Shown: positions 54,277-62,920 of the stretch, piece after piece
Layout: each line of letters starts with the position of its first letter
How positions within the stretch are numbered: position 1 is the stretch's first letter
NCBI RefSeq assembly: GCF_014651035.1
Contig: NZ_BMWC01000004.1
Span: forward strand, 248,001-312,000
DNA: 64,000 nt
DNA from: Streptomyces lomondensis
Lineage (GTDB): Bacteria; Actinomycetota; Actinomycetes; Streptomycetales; Streptomycetaceae
Direction of reading: 5' to 3'
Program-made: the position numbers and the translations under genes
Notes under the pieces: model-generated
Databases searched by the model: none
What the model saw: the letters and a program-made list of their open reading frames with translations, nothing else
What the model was told of the DNA's origin: nothing

Positions 54277-55194
54277 TCAGCCGCGCCGCACGAGGATGCT
54301 CAGCGAGTTGGCCAGGACGATGGCCCCGATGCTCGCCCACTCGGTCCGGCCCAGGTTCTGGCCCAGGCCGATCCAGCCCACCAGGGCGGCGAGCACGGGG
54401 TTGACGCTCATGAAGAGCCCGAACGCCTGGGCCGGCACGGTGCGCAGGGTGAACAGGTCCGCCAGGTACGGCACGGCGGAGGACAGGACACCCGCGGCGA
54501 CGGCGCAGCCGACGGCCTCGGCGGTCGGCGGCTGCCGCAGCACGAGGACGACACCGACCGGCAGGAACATCAGCGCGGACAGTCCGGCCGCCGCCGCGGA
54601 GCCCTGGGCGCCCGGGACGCGCTGCCCGACCGTGCGGTTGAGCAGGATGTACGACGCCCAGCACACGGCGGCCAGCAGCCCCAGGCCCATCCCCAGGTAG
54701 TCGGTGGACGGCTGCGGGCGCATCAGGACGACGACGCCCGCCGCCGCGATCACCGCGCAGCACGCGTCCACGCGGCGCCGCGCGGCGGCCAGGGCGATGG
54801 TGAGCGGCCCGAGGAACTCCAGCGTCACCGCCAGGCCCAGGCCGATGCGGTCGATGGCGCTGTACAGGGACAGGTTCATGGTCCCGAACACCACGGCCAG
54901 CGCCAGCACCGGCTGCCACTGCCGCCAGGTGAAGGACCGCAGTTGCGGCCTGCCGACGGCGAGGAGGACGACCGCCGCGACGTACTGGCGGGCCGCGACG
55001 ACACCGGCCGGACCGAGCACGGGGAAGGCGAGCGAGCCGATCGCGGCACCGGTCTGGTTGGACAGGCCGCTGCCCGCCATGGTGAGCACGCCGATGAGAC
55101 GGCGCCGGCCCGGCTCCGGGTCCGCACGCGTCACGGGGTGTGCGGGCTCCGCGGGACGGGCGGAGGGCTTGGCGGGTGCGGAAGCGGCTCGCAT
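54277..55194 (-). CDS. EamA-family transporter (RhtA-like)
   Basis: A 305-residue, ten-helix DMT-superfamily exporter. Two EamA repeats are seen: LTMAGSGLSNQTGAAIGSLAFP to VVLMRP, and YLGMGLGLLAAVCWASYILLNR to WASIGAIVLANSLSIL. RhtA-type members export threonine/homoserine or other small metabolites. It is divergent from a LysR gene over 68 bp that contains a palindrome, the classic arrangement of a LysR regulator and its target. A small frameshifted gene follows in the same operon. Confidence 0.86.
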   Translation of the reverse strand: MRAASAPAKPSARPAEPAHPVTRADPEPGRRRLIGVLTMAGSGLSNQTGAAIGSLAFPVLGPAGVVAARQYVAAVVLLAVGRPQLRSFTWRQWQPVLALAVVFGTMNLSLYSAIDRIGLGLAVTLEFLGPLTIALAAARRRVDACCAVIAAAGVVVLMRPQPSTDYLGMGLGLLAAVCWASYILLNRTVGQRVPGAQGSAAAAGLSALMFLPVGVVLVLRQPPTAEAVGCAVAAGVLSSAVPYLADLFTLRTVPAQAFGLFMSVNPVLAALVGWIGLGQNLGRTEWASIGAIVLANSLSILVRRG

Positions 55195-55223
55195 GCGCCG
55201 ATCGTGCGGCGGAGCGGGCCTTG

Positions 55224-55234
55224 CGCATAATGCG
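55224..55234. promoter_or_regulatory. LysR-type operator candidate
   Basis: CGCATAATGCG is an 11-bp palindrome in the 68-bp space between divergent eamA and lysR genes, 29 bp from the lysR start. Position and symmetry fit a LysR box; it also overlaps likely promoter elements of both genes. Confidence 0.5.
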
Positions 55235-55262
55235 TTCGCCGACGCATCTATACGCTGACGTC

Positions 55263-56117
55263 ATGGATGTGGAGCTTCGTCAGCTGCGCTGTCTCGTCGC
55301 GATCGTCGACGAGGGCACCTTCACCGACGCGGCCATCGCGCTCGGGGTCTCCCAGGCGGCGGTCTCCCGCACCCTCGCGTCGCTCGAACGGGCCCTGGGG
55401 GTACGGCTGTTGCGCCGCACATCCCGCGAGGTCACCCCGACCTCGACCGGGCTGCGGGTGGTGGCGCAGGCCCGCCGGGTGCTCGGGGAGGCGGCGGATC
55501 TGGTCCGGGAGGCCACCTCGGGCCGCACCAGCCTGCGCATCGGCTACGCCTGGTCGGCGCTGGGCCGCCACACCCCGGTCTTCCAGCGCCGCTGGGCCCA
55601 GAGCCGTCCCGGGACGGAGTTGCACCTGGTCCGCGTCAACTCGGCCACCGCCGGCCTGGCCGAGGGTGTGAGCGAACTGGCGGTGGTGCGCAGGCCGTTG
55701 GAGGACCGGCGGTTCGACTCGGCCATCGTGGGGCTGGAGCGGCGCGTCGTCGCCCTGGCCGCCGACGACCCCCTGGCCGGGCGCCGCTCGGTGCGGCTGG
55801 CCGACCTCAGCGGCCGGACCCTGCTGATCGACAAGCGGACCGGAAGCACCACACCGGATCTGTGGCCGCCCGACTCCCGCCCGGCGACGGAGGAGACGCA
55901 CGACGTCGACGACTGGCTCACGGTGATCGCCACGGGCCTCTGCGTCGGCGTGACCGCGGAGGCCACCGCACACCAGTACCGGAGGGCCGGGATCGTCTAC
56001 CGCCCGGTGCGCGACGCCGAACCGATCGCCGTACGCCTCGCCTGGTGGCGGGACGACCCGCACCCCGCAGCCCAGCCGGCGATCGAACTGCTCACCTCCC
56101 TCTATCGCAACGGCTGA
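55263..56117 (+). CDS. LysR-family transcriptional regulator
   Basis: A 284-residue regulator starting at ATG 55263. HTH: LRQLRCLVAIVDEGTFTDAAIALGVSQAAVSRTLASLERALG, then the linker helix. The C-terminal substrate-binding domain has RIGYAWSALG and TVIATGLCVGVTAEA. It is divergent from the EamA exporter and expected to control it. Confidence 0.9.
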   Translation: MDVELRQLRCLVAIVDEGTFTDAAIALGVSQAAVSRTLASLERALGVRLLRRTSREVTPTSTGLRVVAQARRVLGEAADLVREATSGRTSLRIGYAWSALGRHTPVFQRRWAQSRPGTELHLVRVNSATAGLAEGVSELAVVRRPLEDRRFDSAIVGLERRVVALAADDPLAGRRSVRLADLSGRTLLIDKRTGSTTPDLWPPDSRPATEETHDVDDWLTVIATGLCVGVTAEATAHQYRRAGIVYRPVRDAEPIAVRLAWWRDDPHPAAQPAIELLTSLYRNG

Positions 56118-56232
56118 CGCCGACAGGGCCCTGCGCACGCCGATTCCGCAACAGCCGAAATTCGCGCGTTCCACTCCGATAACATGCTCGAACTAATGAT
56201 CAAATCGGTAACCCAACAAATCGGCTGAAAAC

Positions 56233-57558
56233 TTGATATCTAAATCATCGCGCATAAGATGCAGAATGCTGTGGGGCGCGGCAGGAATCGTGACCCTCGG
56301 ATTCCTCGTCGCGCTGGAGATCACCGCCCGCCACTACGGCCTGCCGGGGCCGATGGTCAGCCAGGCGCGAGAGGTGGTGTTCGCCCCCAAGTCGGGCTTT
56401 CTGCTGTACGCCAGCATGGCGCTCACGATGGTGGTGCTCACCTGGCGGCAACGCCGCATCGCGATTGCCGCCGCCCTCGGCATCGACGCGGTGTTCCTGC
56501 TGGTGCGGTGGGCGGTCGGGGCCGATCTGACCGAGGGTCACCCCTTCGGCAACGGCGCTCTGTGGGTCATCCTGGGCATCGCGGTCATCGCCGTCACACG
56601 CCGCACCGGCCCCGAACGCCTCCTGCTGCTGAAGGGCGTCGGACTGGGGCTGCTGCTGGTGACCGGCCGCAAGACCGGCGACACCTGGCTGCTCATCACG
56701 TCGGAGACCCGCCGGACGGTGCTCGACCAGTACCTGGCGAACGCCGATCACGCACTGGGCAACCCGTCGTGGCTGGTGGGGCGGATGGTCACCGCGACCG
56801 GCCCGGTCGGCGCACGTCTCCTCGACTACGTCTACGCCCAGCTCGCGGTGGCCGCGGTCGTCGTCGCGCTGTACCAGATGCGGAAGGTGGCGGTCGAGCG
56901 CCGCTTCCCGAGCCATCACCTCGTGCGCACCTTCCTGGTGATCGGCCTCCTCGGGCCGGCCATCTACATGATCTTCCCGGTGGTCGGGCCGATCTTCGCC
57001 TTCGGCGCCGACGGCGGGCACTGGGCGGTGGCCAACCTCTGGCCGGACACGCCGCCGCCGGTCACCACCCCGCACGCGATGCCGTTCGACGAGATCACCC
57101 CCCGCAACTGCATGCCCAGCCTGCACACGGCCTGGGCCACCGCGATCTTCATCCACTCCCGCAAGGGCCCACGCGCCCTTCGGTACGCCGGCACGTTCTG
57201 GCTGATCGCCACCCTCACCGCGACACTGGGCTTCGGCTACCACTACGGCGTGGATCTCGTCGCCGGCGTGGTGTTCGCGTACACCATCGAGGCGGCACTG
57301 CGCTCGCTCGACCGCGGCTGGGACCGGTCGGGGATCCTGCTGGTCGCCTACGGCACGACGGTCTTCGCGGCGCTCCTGCTCTCCTATCGCTATGCGCCGG
57401 TGGAGATGGCCACCTATCCGTGGGTGTGCGGACCGCTTCTCATCCTGGCGATGGCGTCGGTGGTCTACGGCTATGTACGGACCACCGAACGGTGGGAACC
57501 GACGGCCGTGCCGGCGCAGCGATCGCCGTCGCAGGCCGATCTGACCGCCGTCCCGTAG
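56233..57558 (+). CDS. PAP2-superfamily membrane enzyme (inositol-phosphotransferase-like)
   Basis: A multi-pass membrane protein of 441 residues if TTG 56233 is used; ATG 56269 (MLWGAAG) is an alternative. The catalytic motifs of the aureobasidin-resistance/IPC-synthase branch of PAP2 are present: NCMPSLHTAWATAI and GYHYGVDLVAGVVFAYTIE, supplying His and Asp. Ten or so hydrophobic helices are visible. Family members transfer head groups such as inositol phosphate onto lipid acceptors or dephosphorylate lipids. The 115-bp leader (56118-56232) is strikingly AT-rich for this genome. Confidence 0.78.
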   Translation: MISKSSRIRCRMLWGAAGIVTLGFLVALEITARHYGLPGPMVSQAREVVFAPKSGFLLYASMALTMVVLTWRQRRIAIAAALGIDAVFLLVRWAVGADLTEGHPFGNGALWVILGIAVIAVTRRTGPERLLLLKGVGLGLLLVTGRKTGDTWLLITSETRRTVLDQYLANADHALGNPSWLVGRMVTATGPVGARLLDYVYAQLAVAAVVVALYQMRKVAVERRFPSHHLVRTFLVIGLLGPAIYMIFPVVGPIFAFGADGGHWAVANLWPDTPPPVTTPHAMPFDEITPRNCMPSLHTAWATAIFIHSRKGPRALRYAGTFWLIATLTATLGFGYHYGVDLVAGVVFAYTIEAALRSLDRGWDRSGILLVAYGTTVFAALLLSYRYAPVEMATYPWVCGPLLILAMASVVYGYVRTTERWEPTAVPAQRSPSQADLTAVP

Positions 57559-57572
57559 ACGGCTCCCGCAGC

Positions 57573-57607
57573 GGGGCGCCTGACCCGTATCCCGCCTCAG
57601 GCGCCCC
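57573..57607. terminator. Bidirectional terminator between PAP2 and ABC genes
   Basis: An 11-bp perfect stem (GGGGCGCCTGA / TCAGGCGCCCC) with a 13-nt loop lies between two convergent genes. Confidence 0.7.
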
Positions 57608-57629
57608 TGGCGTGCCGCGCCGGTGCGGG

Positions 57630-59519
57630 TTACCGGTCCTTGGCCAGGGCGACGAGTTCGGCGAACAGGCCGCCGGCCGCGACCAGGTCCTCGTACCTAC
57701 CCTGCTCGATCACCCGGCCCTCGTCCATGACGAGGATCCGGTCGGCGAGGCGGGTGTTCTCCAACTGGTGGGTGACGACGATCGTCATGCGCTCGGCGGC
57801 GATCCTCTTGATCTCCAGGAAGATCGCGTGCTCACCGCGTGCGTCCATCTGCGACGTCGGCTCGTCCAGGATCAGCAGCGGCGTCCGGCGGTACAGGGCC
57901 CGCCCGCACACCAGGCGCTGCCACTGCCCGCCGGAGAGTTCGGCGCCGCCCCACAACTCCTTGGCGAGCAGGGTGTCCAGCTGCCGGGGCAGCTTCTCGA
58001 TCGCCTCCCGCATGCCGACGGCGTCGACGACGTCCCAGACGGGCCCGTCGTCGAAGGTCTTCGGCTGCCCGAGCGTGATGTTCTCCCGGGCGCGCAGGGG
58101 CCAGCAGGCGAAGTTCTGCGGGACGAGCGCGGTCCGCTTCCACACGGCGTCGGGGTCGGCGTGGGCCAGGTCGACGCCGTCCCACAGCACGCGCCCCTTG
58201 TCGGCCAGGAGGATGCCGGTGATGAGCTTGGCGAGGGTGGACTTGCCCGAGCCGTTCTCCCCGACGATCGCCAGGATCTCGCCCCGGCGCAAGGTGAGCG
58301 ACACCCCTGAGACGGCGGGCTCCTCCTTGCCCGGGTACCGGTACACGACCTCGTCCAGGCGGATCTCGTCCACGCGTTCCGGAATGGTCGACTCGCCGCG
58401 CTGCGGGGCGCGTTCCGCGGCCAGGTCGAGGAAGGCGCGCATGTCCGCCAGGTAGAGCGAGGTGTGGAACATCGCGGCGCCGTGGATGACGAACTGGCCG
58501 AGCGCGGCGAGGGTGGTCTGCACGGCGACGACGGCGGTGGCGGCGACCGGCAGGGCGACCCGGCCGCCGGCGGCCAGCCAGGCGAGGGCGGCCCAGGTGC
58601 ACAGCAGGAACACCCCGCCCAGGGCGCTGGTGGTCAGTGCGATGCGCAGCAGGCGCGGGGCCGCGGTGAGCGTGCGCTGGTCGATGCGGTCCGACAGCGC
58701 GCGGTACCAGTAGACGAGGTAGCCGGTCATGCCGTTGGCGCGGACCTCGTCGCCGAAGCGGGAGTAGGTGGCCCACCAGCGCATCATGGAGCGCACGTTG
58801 CGGTCGCCGACGTTGAGGTAGTGGGTCTCGTAGTCGACCCGCGCGGACAGGACGGCTCCGGCACCGGCCGGGAGGACGGCCAGCAGGAGCAGGGGCAGCA
58901 TCAGCGGGTGCAGAGCGGTGATGACTCCGCTCGCCGCGATCATGCGGATCAGGGCGGACATGAACCGCTGGGCGTCCTGCACCATCAGCCGGGTGCGTGT
59001 GACACCGACCTCGGCGGCCTCCTGCCGGTCGGCGAAACCGTCCTCGCCGTAGGCGGAGGTCTCCACCCGGCATACGGCGGCGACCAGGGCGATGTCCGCC
59101 TCGGTCGTCAGCAGGGGGGTGATCCGGCCGTCGGCGTAGGAGGACAGGGCGCTGCTGATCCGGCCCACGGCGGCTGCCGTCGTCACCACGACCAGGGCGG
59201 GCAGGGCGCCGTGCAGGCGTTCGGGGACGGAGCCGCTGCCGAGGATGTGCGTCATGGCCTGAGCGGTGCACGCGAGGACGACGGCAGCCGCGATACCGGT
59301 CAGGAGCTGGCACGCCAGGAGCAGCACGACGCCGGTCCTGTCCACGGCCCACGCCATCCGGGCGGTGTGCCCGAGGACCGACGGCAGGCGGCGGCACATG
59401 GCGCCGAAACCGGCGTCTGCCAGCGGGTTCCTCCCATGCACCCCCTCGAAGCTCAGGGTCGCGGGCGGGGGAGGGGGTGGCGTCTTCTCGTCAGCGGTCG
59501 AGGTGTCGGTCACAGTCAC
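57630..59519 (-). CDS. ABC half-exporter with fused membrane and ATPase domains
   Basis: A 629-residue protein starting at GTG 59519 with GGAGGG 6 nt upstream. A proline-rich N-terminus leads into a six-helix membrane domain (about 60-370) and an NBD with Walker A GENGSGKST, signature LSGGQWQRL, Walker B LLILDEPTS and H-loop VTHQLEN. All ATPase residues are canonical, so a homodimer is possible. It is monocistronic. A RiPP or lipid substrate is plausible for this group, but no precursor gene was found in the 297-bp leader region. Confidence 0.83.
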   Translation of the reverse strand: MTVTDTSTADEKTPPPPPPATLSFEGVHGRNPLADAGFGAMCRRLPSVLGHTARMAWAVDRTGVVLLLACQLLTGIAAAVVLACTAQAMTHILGSGSVPERLHGALPALVVVTTAAAVGRISSALSSYADGRITPLLTTEADIALVAAVCRVETSAYGEDGFADRQEAAEVGVTRTRLMVQDAQRFMSALIRMIAASGVITALHPLMLPLLLLAVLPAGAGAVLSARVDYETHYLNVGDRNVRSMMRWWATYSRFGDEVRANGMTGYLVYWYRALSDRIDQRTLTAAPRLLRIALTTSALGGVFLLCTWAALAWLAAGGRVALPVAATAVVAVQTTLAALGQFVIHGAAMFHTSLYLADMRAFLDLAAERAPQRGESTIPERVDEIRLDEVVYRYPGKEEPAVSGVSLTLRRGEILAIVGENGSGKSTLAKLITGILLADKGRVLWDGVDLAHADPDAVWKRTALVPQNFACWPLRARENITLGQPKTFDDGPVWDVVDAVGMREAIEKLPRQLDTLLAKELWGGAELSGGQWQRLVCGRALYRRTPLLILDEPTSQMDARGEHAIFLEIKRIAAERMTIVVTHQLENTRLADRILVMDEGRVIEQGRYEDLVAAGGLFAELVALAKDR

Positions 59520-59587
59520 CTGCGTCCCTCCTGGAGGTCCGTGCCGCGCCTGGACGGCTCGGCGGTGCCCGGCCTAACGACCCGGCA

Positions 59588-59642
59588 CCGGAATCGAACG
59601 CGGTCGATTCCGGACGTGCTGAGCCCCTTGCCGTGCAAGGGG
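59588..59642. promoter_or_regulatory. Two adjacent hairpins in the divergent ABC/Rieske leader
   Basis: CCGGAATCGA / TCGATTCCGG (59588-59613) is a perfect 10-bp stem with a 6-nt loop. Ten bases on, CCCCTTG / CAAGGGG (59624-59642) forms a 7-bp stem with a 5-nt loop. Both lie 70-125 nt upstream of the ABC start, too far inside an intergenic region to be terminators of either neighbour. They may be operators or a leader attenuator. Confidence 0.5.
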
Positions 59643-59816
59643 TCCACGGCGGCGGCTCGGTGCTCAGGCCGGTCCCGGCGACGCCGGTTTGGCCGAATCG
59701 CGGATGCGTGAAACCCCTGTGACGGATGGGTCCCGCGACGGCCGGGGATCGACAAGGCTCCCACCACGCGTGCCGCCCCCGTTTGCCGTCCCTGCTGGTG
59801 GGGGACCCGGCCGGGC

Positions 59817-60794
59817 ATGAACGTGATGCCACGCCGCCTGCCGCGGCAGAACCGGGTCCTGTGGCTGCTGGACCGCCTGGAACGCGAGCCCAGGGCGGAC
59901 GCGGTGATCGACACGCTCCGCAGGGGCGTGCGAGCCCTGCCGCTGGGGCGCGGCCGGGACGTGCTGCACGGCCGGTGGCTGGGGCATCCCGTGCACCCGC
60001 TGCTGGTGCAGGTGCCGATCGGCAGCTGGCTGTCGGCGGCGCTCCTCGACCTGCGGCCCGGCCGCTCCCGCGCGTCGCGGCTGCTGATCGGTACGGGGCT
60101 GGCCGCCGTCCCTCCCACGGCCCTGGCGGGCTGGGCCGACTGGGCGGAGCTGCACCGACCGCAGCAGCGCGTCGGGCTGGTGCACGCCCTGTCCAACACG
60201 ACGGCCGTCGGCCTGTACGCCGCCTCCCTCGCCTCCCGCGTCAAGGGACGCGAGGCCGCGGGCCGGGTCTACGGCTTCCTGGGCCTGGCGGCGGTCGGGA
60301 TCGGCGGCCTGCTGGGCGGCCACCTGGCCTACCGGCAGGCGTCCGGCGCCAACCACGCCGAGCAGGTCCCGTACCTCGTCACCGAGGGCTGGCACCGCAT
60401 CGGAACCGTGGACGAGTTCCCGGTCGGCCGGCCGGTGCGGCGCAGTGTGGACGACGTGCCGGTGCTGGTGGTGCGCGAGCCCGGCGGCGCGATCCACGCG
60501 CTGGCCGAGCGGTGCAGCCACCTCGCGGGACCGCTCGCCGAGGGCACGGTCGCCGACGGTTGCGTCCGCTGCCCGTGGCACGGCAGTGTCTTCCGCCTCT
60601 CGGACGGCTGGAACGTACGCGGCCCCGCCACCGCGCCCCAGCCCTCCTTCGAGACCCGGATCACCGACGGCCGGGTCGAGGTGCGGCTGCGCCACCAGGA
60701 CGGGGGACAGCATGCGGGAAGCGGCCGGGACCTGGCCGGGCAGGGGAGCGGAACGCGATCGGGAGCTGCTGATGGACACGACGCCCGTGGCTGA
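59817..60794 (+). CDS. DUF2231 membrane domain fused to a Rieske 2Fe-2S domain
   Basis: A 325-residue protein. The N-terminal half is a DUF2231-type membrane unit (LGHPVHPLLVQVPIGSWL; GLVHALSNTTAVGLYAASL; VYGFLGLAAVGIGGLLGGHL). The C-terminal domain is Rieske: AERCSHLAGPL and CVRCPWHGSVF give the C-x-H...C-x2-H cluster ligands. It is likely a membrane-linked electron-transfer protein. The last ~30 residues are Gly-rich. It overlaps the next gene by 23 bp. Confidence 0.83.
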   Translation: MNVMPRRLPRQNRVLWLLDRLEREPRADAVIDTLRRGVRALPLGRGRDVLHGRWLGHPVHPLLVQVPIGSWLSAALLDLRPGRSRASRLLIGTGLAAVPPTALAGWADWAELHRPQQRVGLVHALSNTTAVGLYAASLASRVKGREAAGRVYGFLGLAAVGIGGLLGGHLAYRQASGANHAEQVPYLVTEGWHRIGTVDEFPVGRPVRRSVDDVPVLVVREPGGAIHALAERCSHLAGPLAEGTVADGCVRCPWHGSVFRLSDGWNVRGPATAPQPSFETRITDGRVEVRLRHQDGGQHAGSGRDLAGQGSGTRSGAADGHDARG

Positions 60795-61368
60795 CAGCCG
60801 TCCGGCACGGCGGCTGCGCGGACTCCTCCGGCGCACCGCGCGGAGCTACTCGGCCGGGCACGACCGGCCGCTGGGCGGCTACCTCGTCGCCATGGCGGGC
60901 TTCGCGGCGTACACGGCGGCCTGGACCACGGCGGTACGGCTCCGCGGGCGACCGCTGCCCGAGCGGCCCGAGCCCTGGGACGTCGTGCTGACCTCGGTGG
61001 CCACGTTCCGGCTCAGCCGGCTGCTGAGCAAGGCCTCGGTGACCAGCCCGCTGCGGGCCCCCTTCACGCGGTACGTCGGACCGCAGGGACCCGCCGAACT
61101 GCACGAGGAGGCACAGCCGCAGCAGGGCAGGCACACCGTCGGCGAACTCGCGACCTGCCCGTTCTGCATGAGCGTCTGGGTGGCCTCTGCCCTGACCGCC
61201 GGCCGGCTGCTCTGGCCCCGCGCCACCCGTACCGCCATGGGCACGCTCACCGCCCTGGCCGGGGCGGACGCGCTGCAACTGGCGTACGGCGCCCTGCTGG
61301 ACAGGACGACCGGCGACCGGCCCGCCGATCCGGCGTCTCGGTCACGGCGTGCGGCGGACCGCCCGTGA
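60772..61368 (+). CDS. DUF1360-family membrane protein
   Basis: A 198-residue protein starting at ATG 60772 (GGGAG 6 nt upstream). The DUF1360 pattern is visible: PWDVVLTSVATFRLSRLLSKASVTSPLRAPF and the cysteine motif TCPFCMSVWVASALTAG. One N-terminal helix (GGYLVAMAGFAAYTAAWTTAV) and two C-terminal helices are likely. It is translationally overlapped with the DUF2231-Rieske gene, so the two may work together in the membrane. Confidence 0.75.
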   Translation: MDTTPVADSRPARRLRGLLRRTARSYSAGHDRPLGGYLVAMAGFAAYTAAWTTAVRLRGRPLPERPEPWDVVLTSVATFRLSRLLSKASVTSPLRAPFTRYVGPQGPAELHEEAQPQQGRHTVGELATCPFCMSVWVASALTAGRLLWPRATRTAMGTLTALAGADALQLAYGALLDRTTGDRPADPASRSRRAADRP

Positions 61369-61388
61369 ACCGTGCGGCAGCCGGTCGC

Positions 61389-61799
61389 TCACCGTCCGCG
61401 CCTCCCCGTCTTCGCCGTGCTCCCGGCGGGGGAGCAGCGCAGCCAGGCGGTGATCCAGCCCGTCTGCATCGCGGCGTCGAGGAGATACGTCGGCCGGATC
61501 CGTCCCTTGGGCACATAGACCAGATCGACGGCCAGCAGGGTGAGGGCGGTGCCCAGGCCGATACGGCGGGCGTGTGCCGGGCCCTGCGGGCCGGCGGCCG
61601 CGGTGAGCTGGGCGAAGCCGGCGGAGGCCAGCAGTCCGCCCGTCGTCATCTGGAGCCAGACATCGGTCTTCGGGCCGAAGACCCACTCGAAACTGCGCAG
61701 GTGGACCAGCGGCCACAGCCCGCCCACGACATTGAAGGCACCGTGTGCGACGGCGACGGCGACCGCGTCCGCCGGCCCGGGAGTTCCGTTCCTGTCCAA
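61389..61799 (-). CDS. Small four-helix membrane protein, uncharacterised
   Basis: 136 residues from TTG 61799, chosen because GGGGAGG lies 5 nt upstream; the open frame extends to 61850. Hydrophobic segments (AVAVAVAHGAFNVVGGLWPLV; TTGGLLASAGFAQL; GTALTLLAVDLVYV; AMQTGWITAWL) suggest four membrane helices. PKTDVWLQMTTGG and KGRIRPTYLLDA are conserved-looking loops. I do not recognise the family. Confidence 0.6.
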   Translation of the reverse strand: MDRNGTPGPADAVAVAVAHGAFNVVGGLWPLVHLRSFEWVFGPKTDVWLQMTTGGLLASAGFAQLTAAAGPQGPAHARRIGLGTALTLLAVDLVYVPKGRIRPTYLLDAAMQTGWITAWLRCSPAGSTAKTGRRGR

Positions 61800-61907
61800 G
61801 GCGACCTCCCCTCGTAGGACCGCCCGAGTACCCCCGGCCGACCGTCCCAACGCAGGTCAGGACCCGGCCGCGGGTTTCCGCCATCGCGTGTCGGGGACCC
61901 GCGACCT

Positions 61908-62618
61908 GTGGTGGCGTACGAGGCGGAGCATCGCGTGCGTCTGCCCGCCGTGCGGGCGGGCTGGCTGACCCAGACGTTCGTCCACTGGGCCTACCCGCCG
62001 GAAACGGTGCGGGCGCTGCTGCCCGACGGACTGAGCGTGGACGAGTACGACGGGGCGGCCTGGGTGGGGCTCACCCCCTTCGTCATGGCGGACGTGCGCC
62101 CGCACGGCGTCCCCGCCGCGCTGCCGGGCCTCCCGACGTTCGCCGAGACCAATCTGCGGACCTACGTCCGGCACCGGGACGGGCGGGACGGACTGTGGTT
62201 CCTGACCATCGAGGTCGCCTGCCCGCTGATGCTGGCGGCCCGCGCGATCGGCGCGCCGTACCACCAGGGCACCCTGCGTGTCTCCACGGACGGCGGCACG
62301 GTCGCGTACGGCGGTTCGAGAGGGACCGGCCGGCCCTCCTACCGCCTCGTCGTCCGCCCCGGCGCTCCGATCGAGCCGGCGGAGCGGGACGTGTGGCTGA
62401 CCTCGCGCTGGCGGGCGTACACCCGCCTCGGCCTGCTCTGGGAGACGCCCGTCGAGCACGAGCCGTGGCCGCTGGCCGAAGCCAGGGCCGACGTACTGGA
62501 GGAGACACTGACCACCGCCGTCGGGCTGCCCGCGCCGGGGGGCGAGCCGGTGGTGCACTTCTCGGAGGGCGTCAGGGACGTGCGGCTCGGACCGTCCCGG
62601 CCGTGTCGGCGCGCATGA
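61908..62618 (+). CDS. DUF2071 (YqjF-like) protein
   Basis: A 236-residue soluble protein starting at GTG 61908 or 61911. DUF2071 signatures: WLTQTFVHWAYPPETVRALLPDGLSVDEYDGAAWVGLTPF, TFAETNLRTYVRHRDGRDGLWFLTIEV and WLTSRWRAYT. These proteins have a lipocalin-like acetoacetate-decarboxylase fold, and the function is unknown. The stop overlaps the ATG of a hemerythrin remnant. Confidence 0.83.
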   Translation: MVAYEAEHRVRLPAVRAGWLTQTFVHWAYPPETVRALLPDGLSVDEYDGAAWVGLTPFVMADVRPHGVPAALPGLPTFAETNLRTYVRHRDGRDGLWFLTIEVACPLMLAARAIGAPYHQGTLRVSTDGGTVAYGGSRGTGRPSYRLVVRPGAPIEPAERDVWLTSRWRAYTRLGLLWETPVEHEPWPLAEARADVLEETLTTAVGLPAPGGEPVVHFSEGVRDVRLGPSRPCRRA

Positions 62619-62920
62619 CCGCCGAGGAGGAGGTTGTCCACCCCTTCGCCCGGCGGTCGCTGCCGGGCGGCGAGGAGGTCGTCGAGGACCGTCTCGCCGA
62701 GGAGCGGGCGGCCAAGGAGACCCTCGCCGCCCCGGACGGCATGGGCACCGACGACCCCGAGTTCCTGAAGGAGCGCTACGAGTTCCCGCATCTCCGCCGC
62801 AGCACGGACGTCACCGGCCTCGCCGCCATGGCCAGGCCTGAGTCCGCGCCGCCGTCGCAGGCCGGCCTGCGTACGCGTGCCGATGCCGGCCTGCCGGTGG
62901 CCGAGGAGCACGGGACCCCC
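62615..62920 (+). pseudogene. Hemerythrin HHE-domain remnant
   Basis: From ATG 62615 the frame reads TAEEEVVHPFARRSLPGGEE, RLAEERAAKETL, DPEFLKERYEFPHLRRSTD and GLAAMARPE. These are pieces of the C-terminal half of a hemerythrin-like domain (the E-x3-HP and E-x-R-YEFP iron-ligand regions). The N-terminal helices are missing, and about 35 residues between DPEF and ERYEFP appear deleted. The frame then runs without stop into antisense of the next gene. It is probably dead. Confidence 0.6.

Noticed and set aside
59520-59816. Search for a RiPP precursor for the ABC exporter in its leader
   Set aside because: Minus-strand frames give only Arg/Pro-rich sequence with no leader or core pattern.
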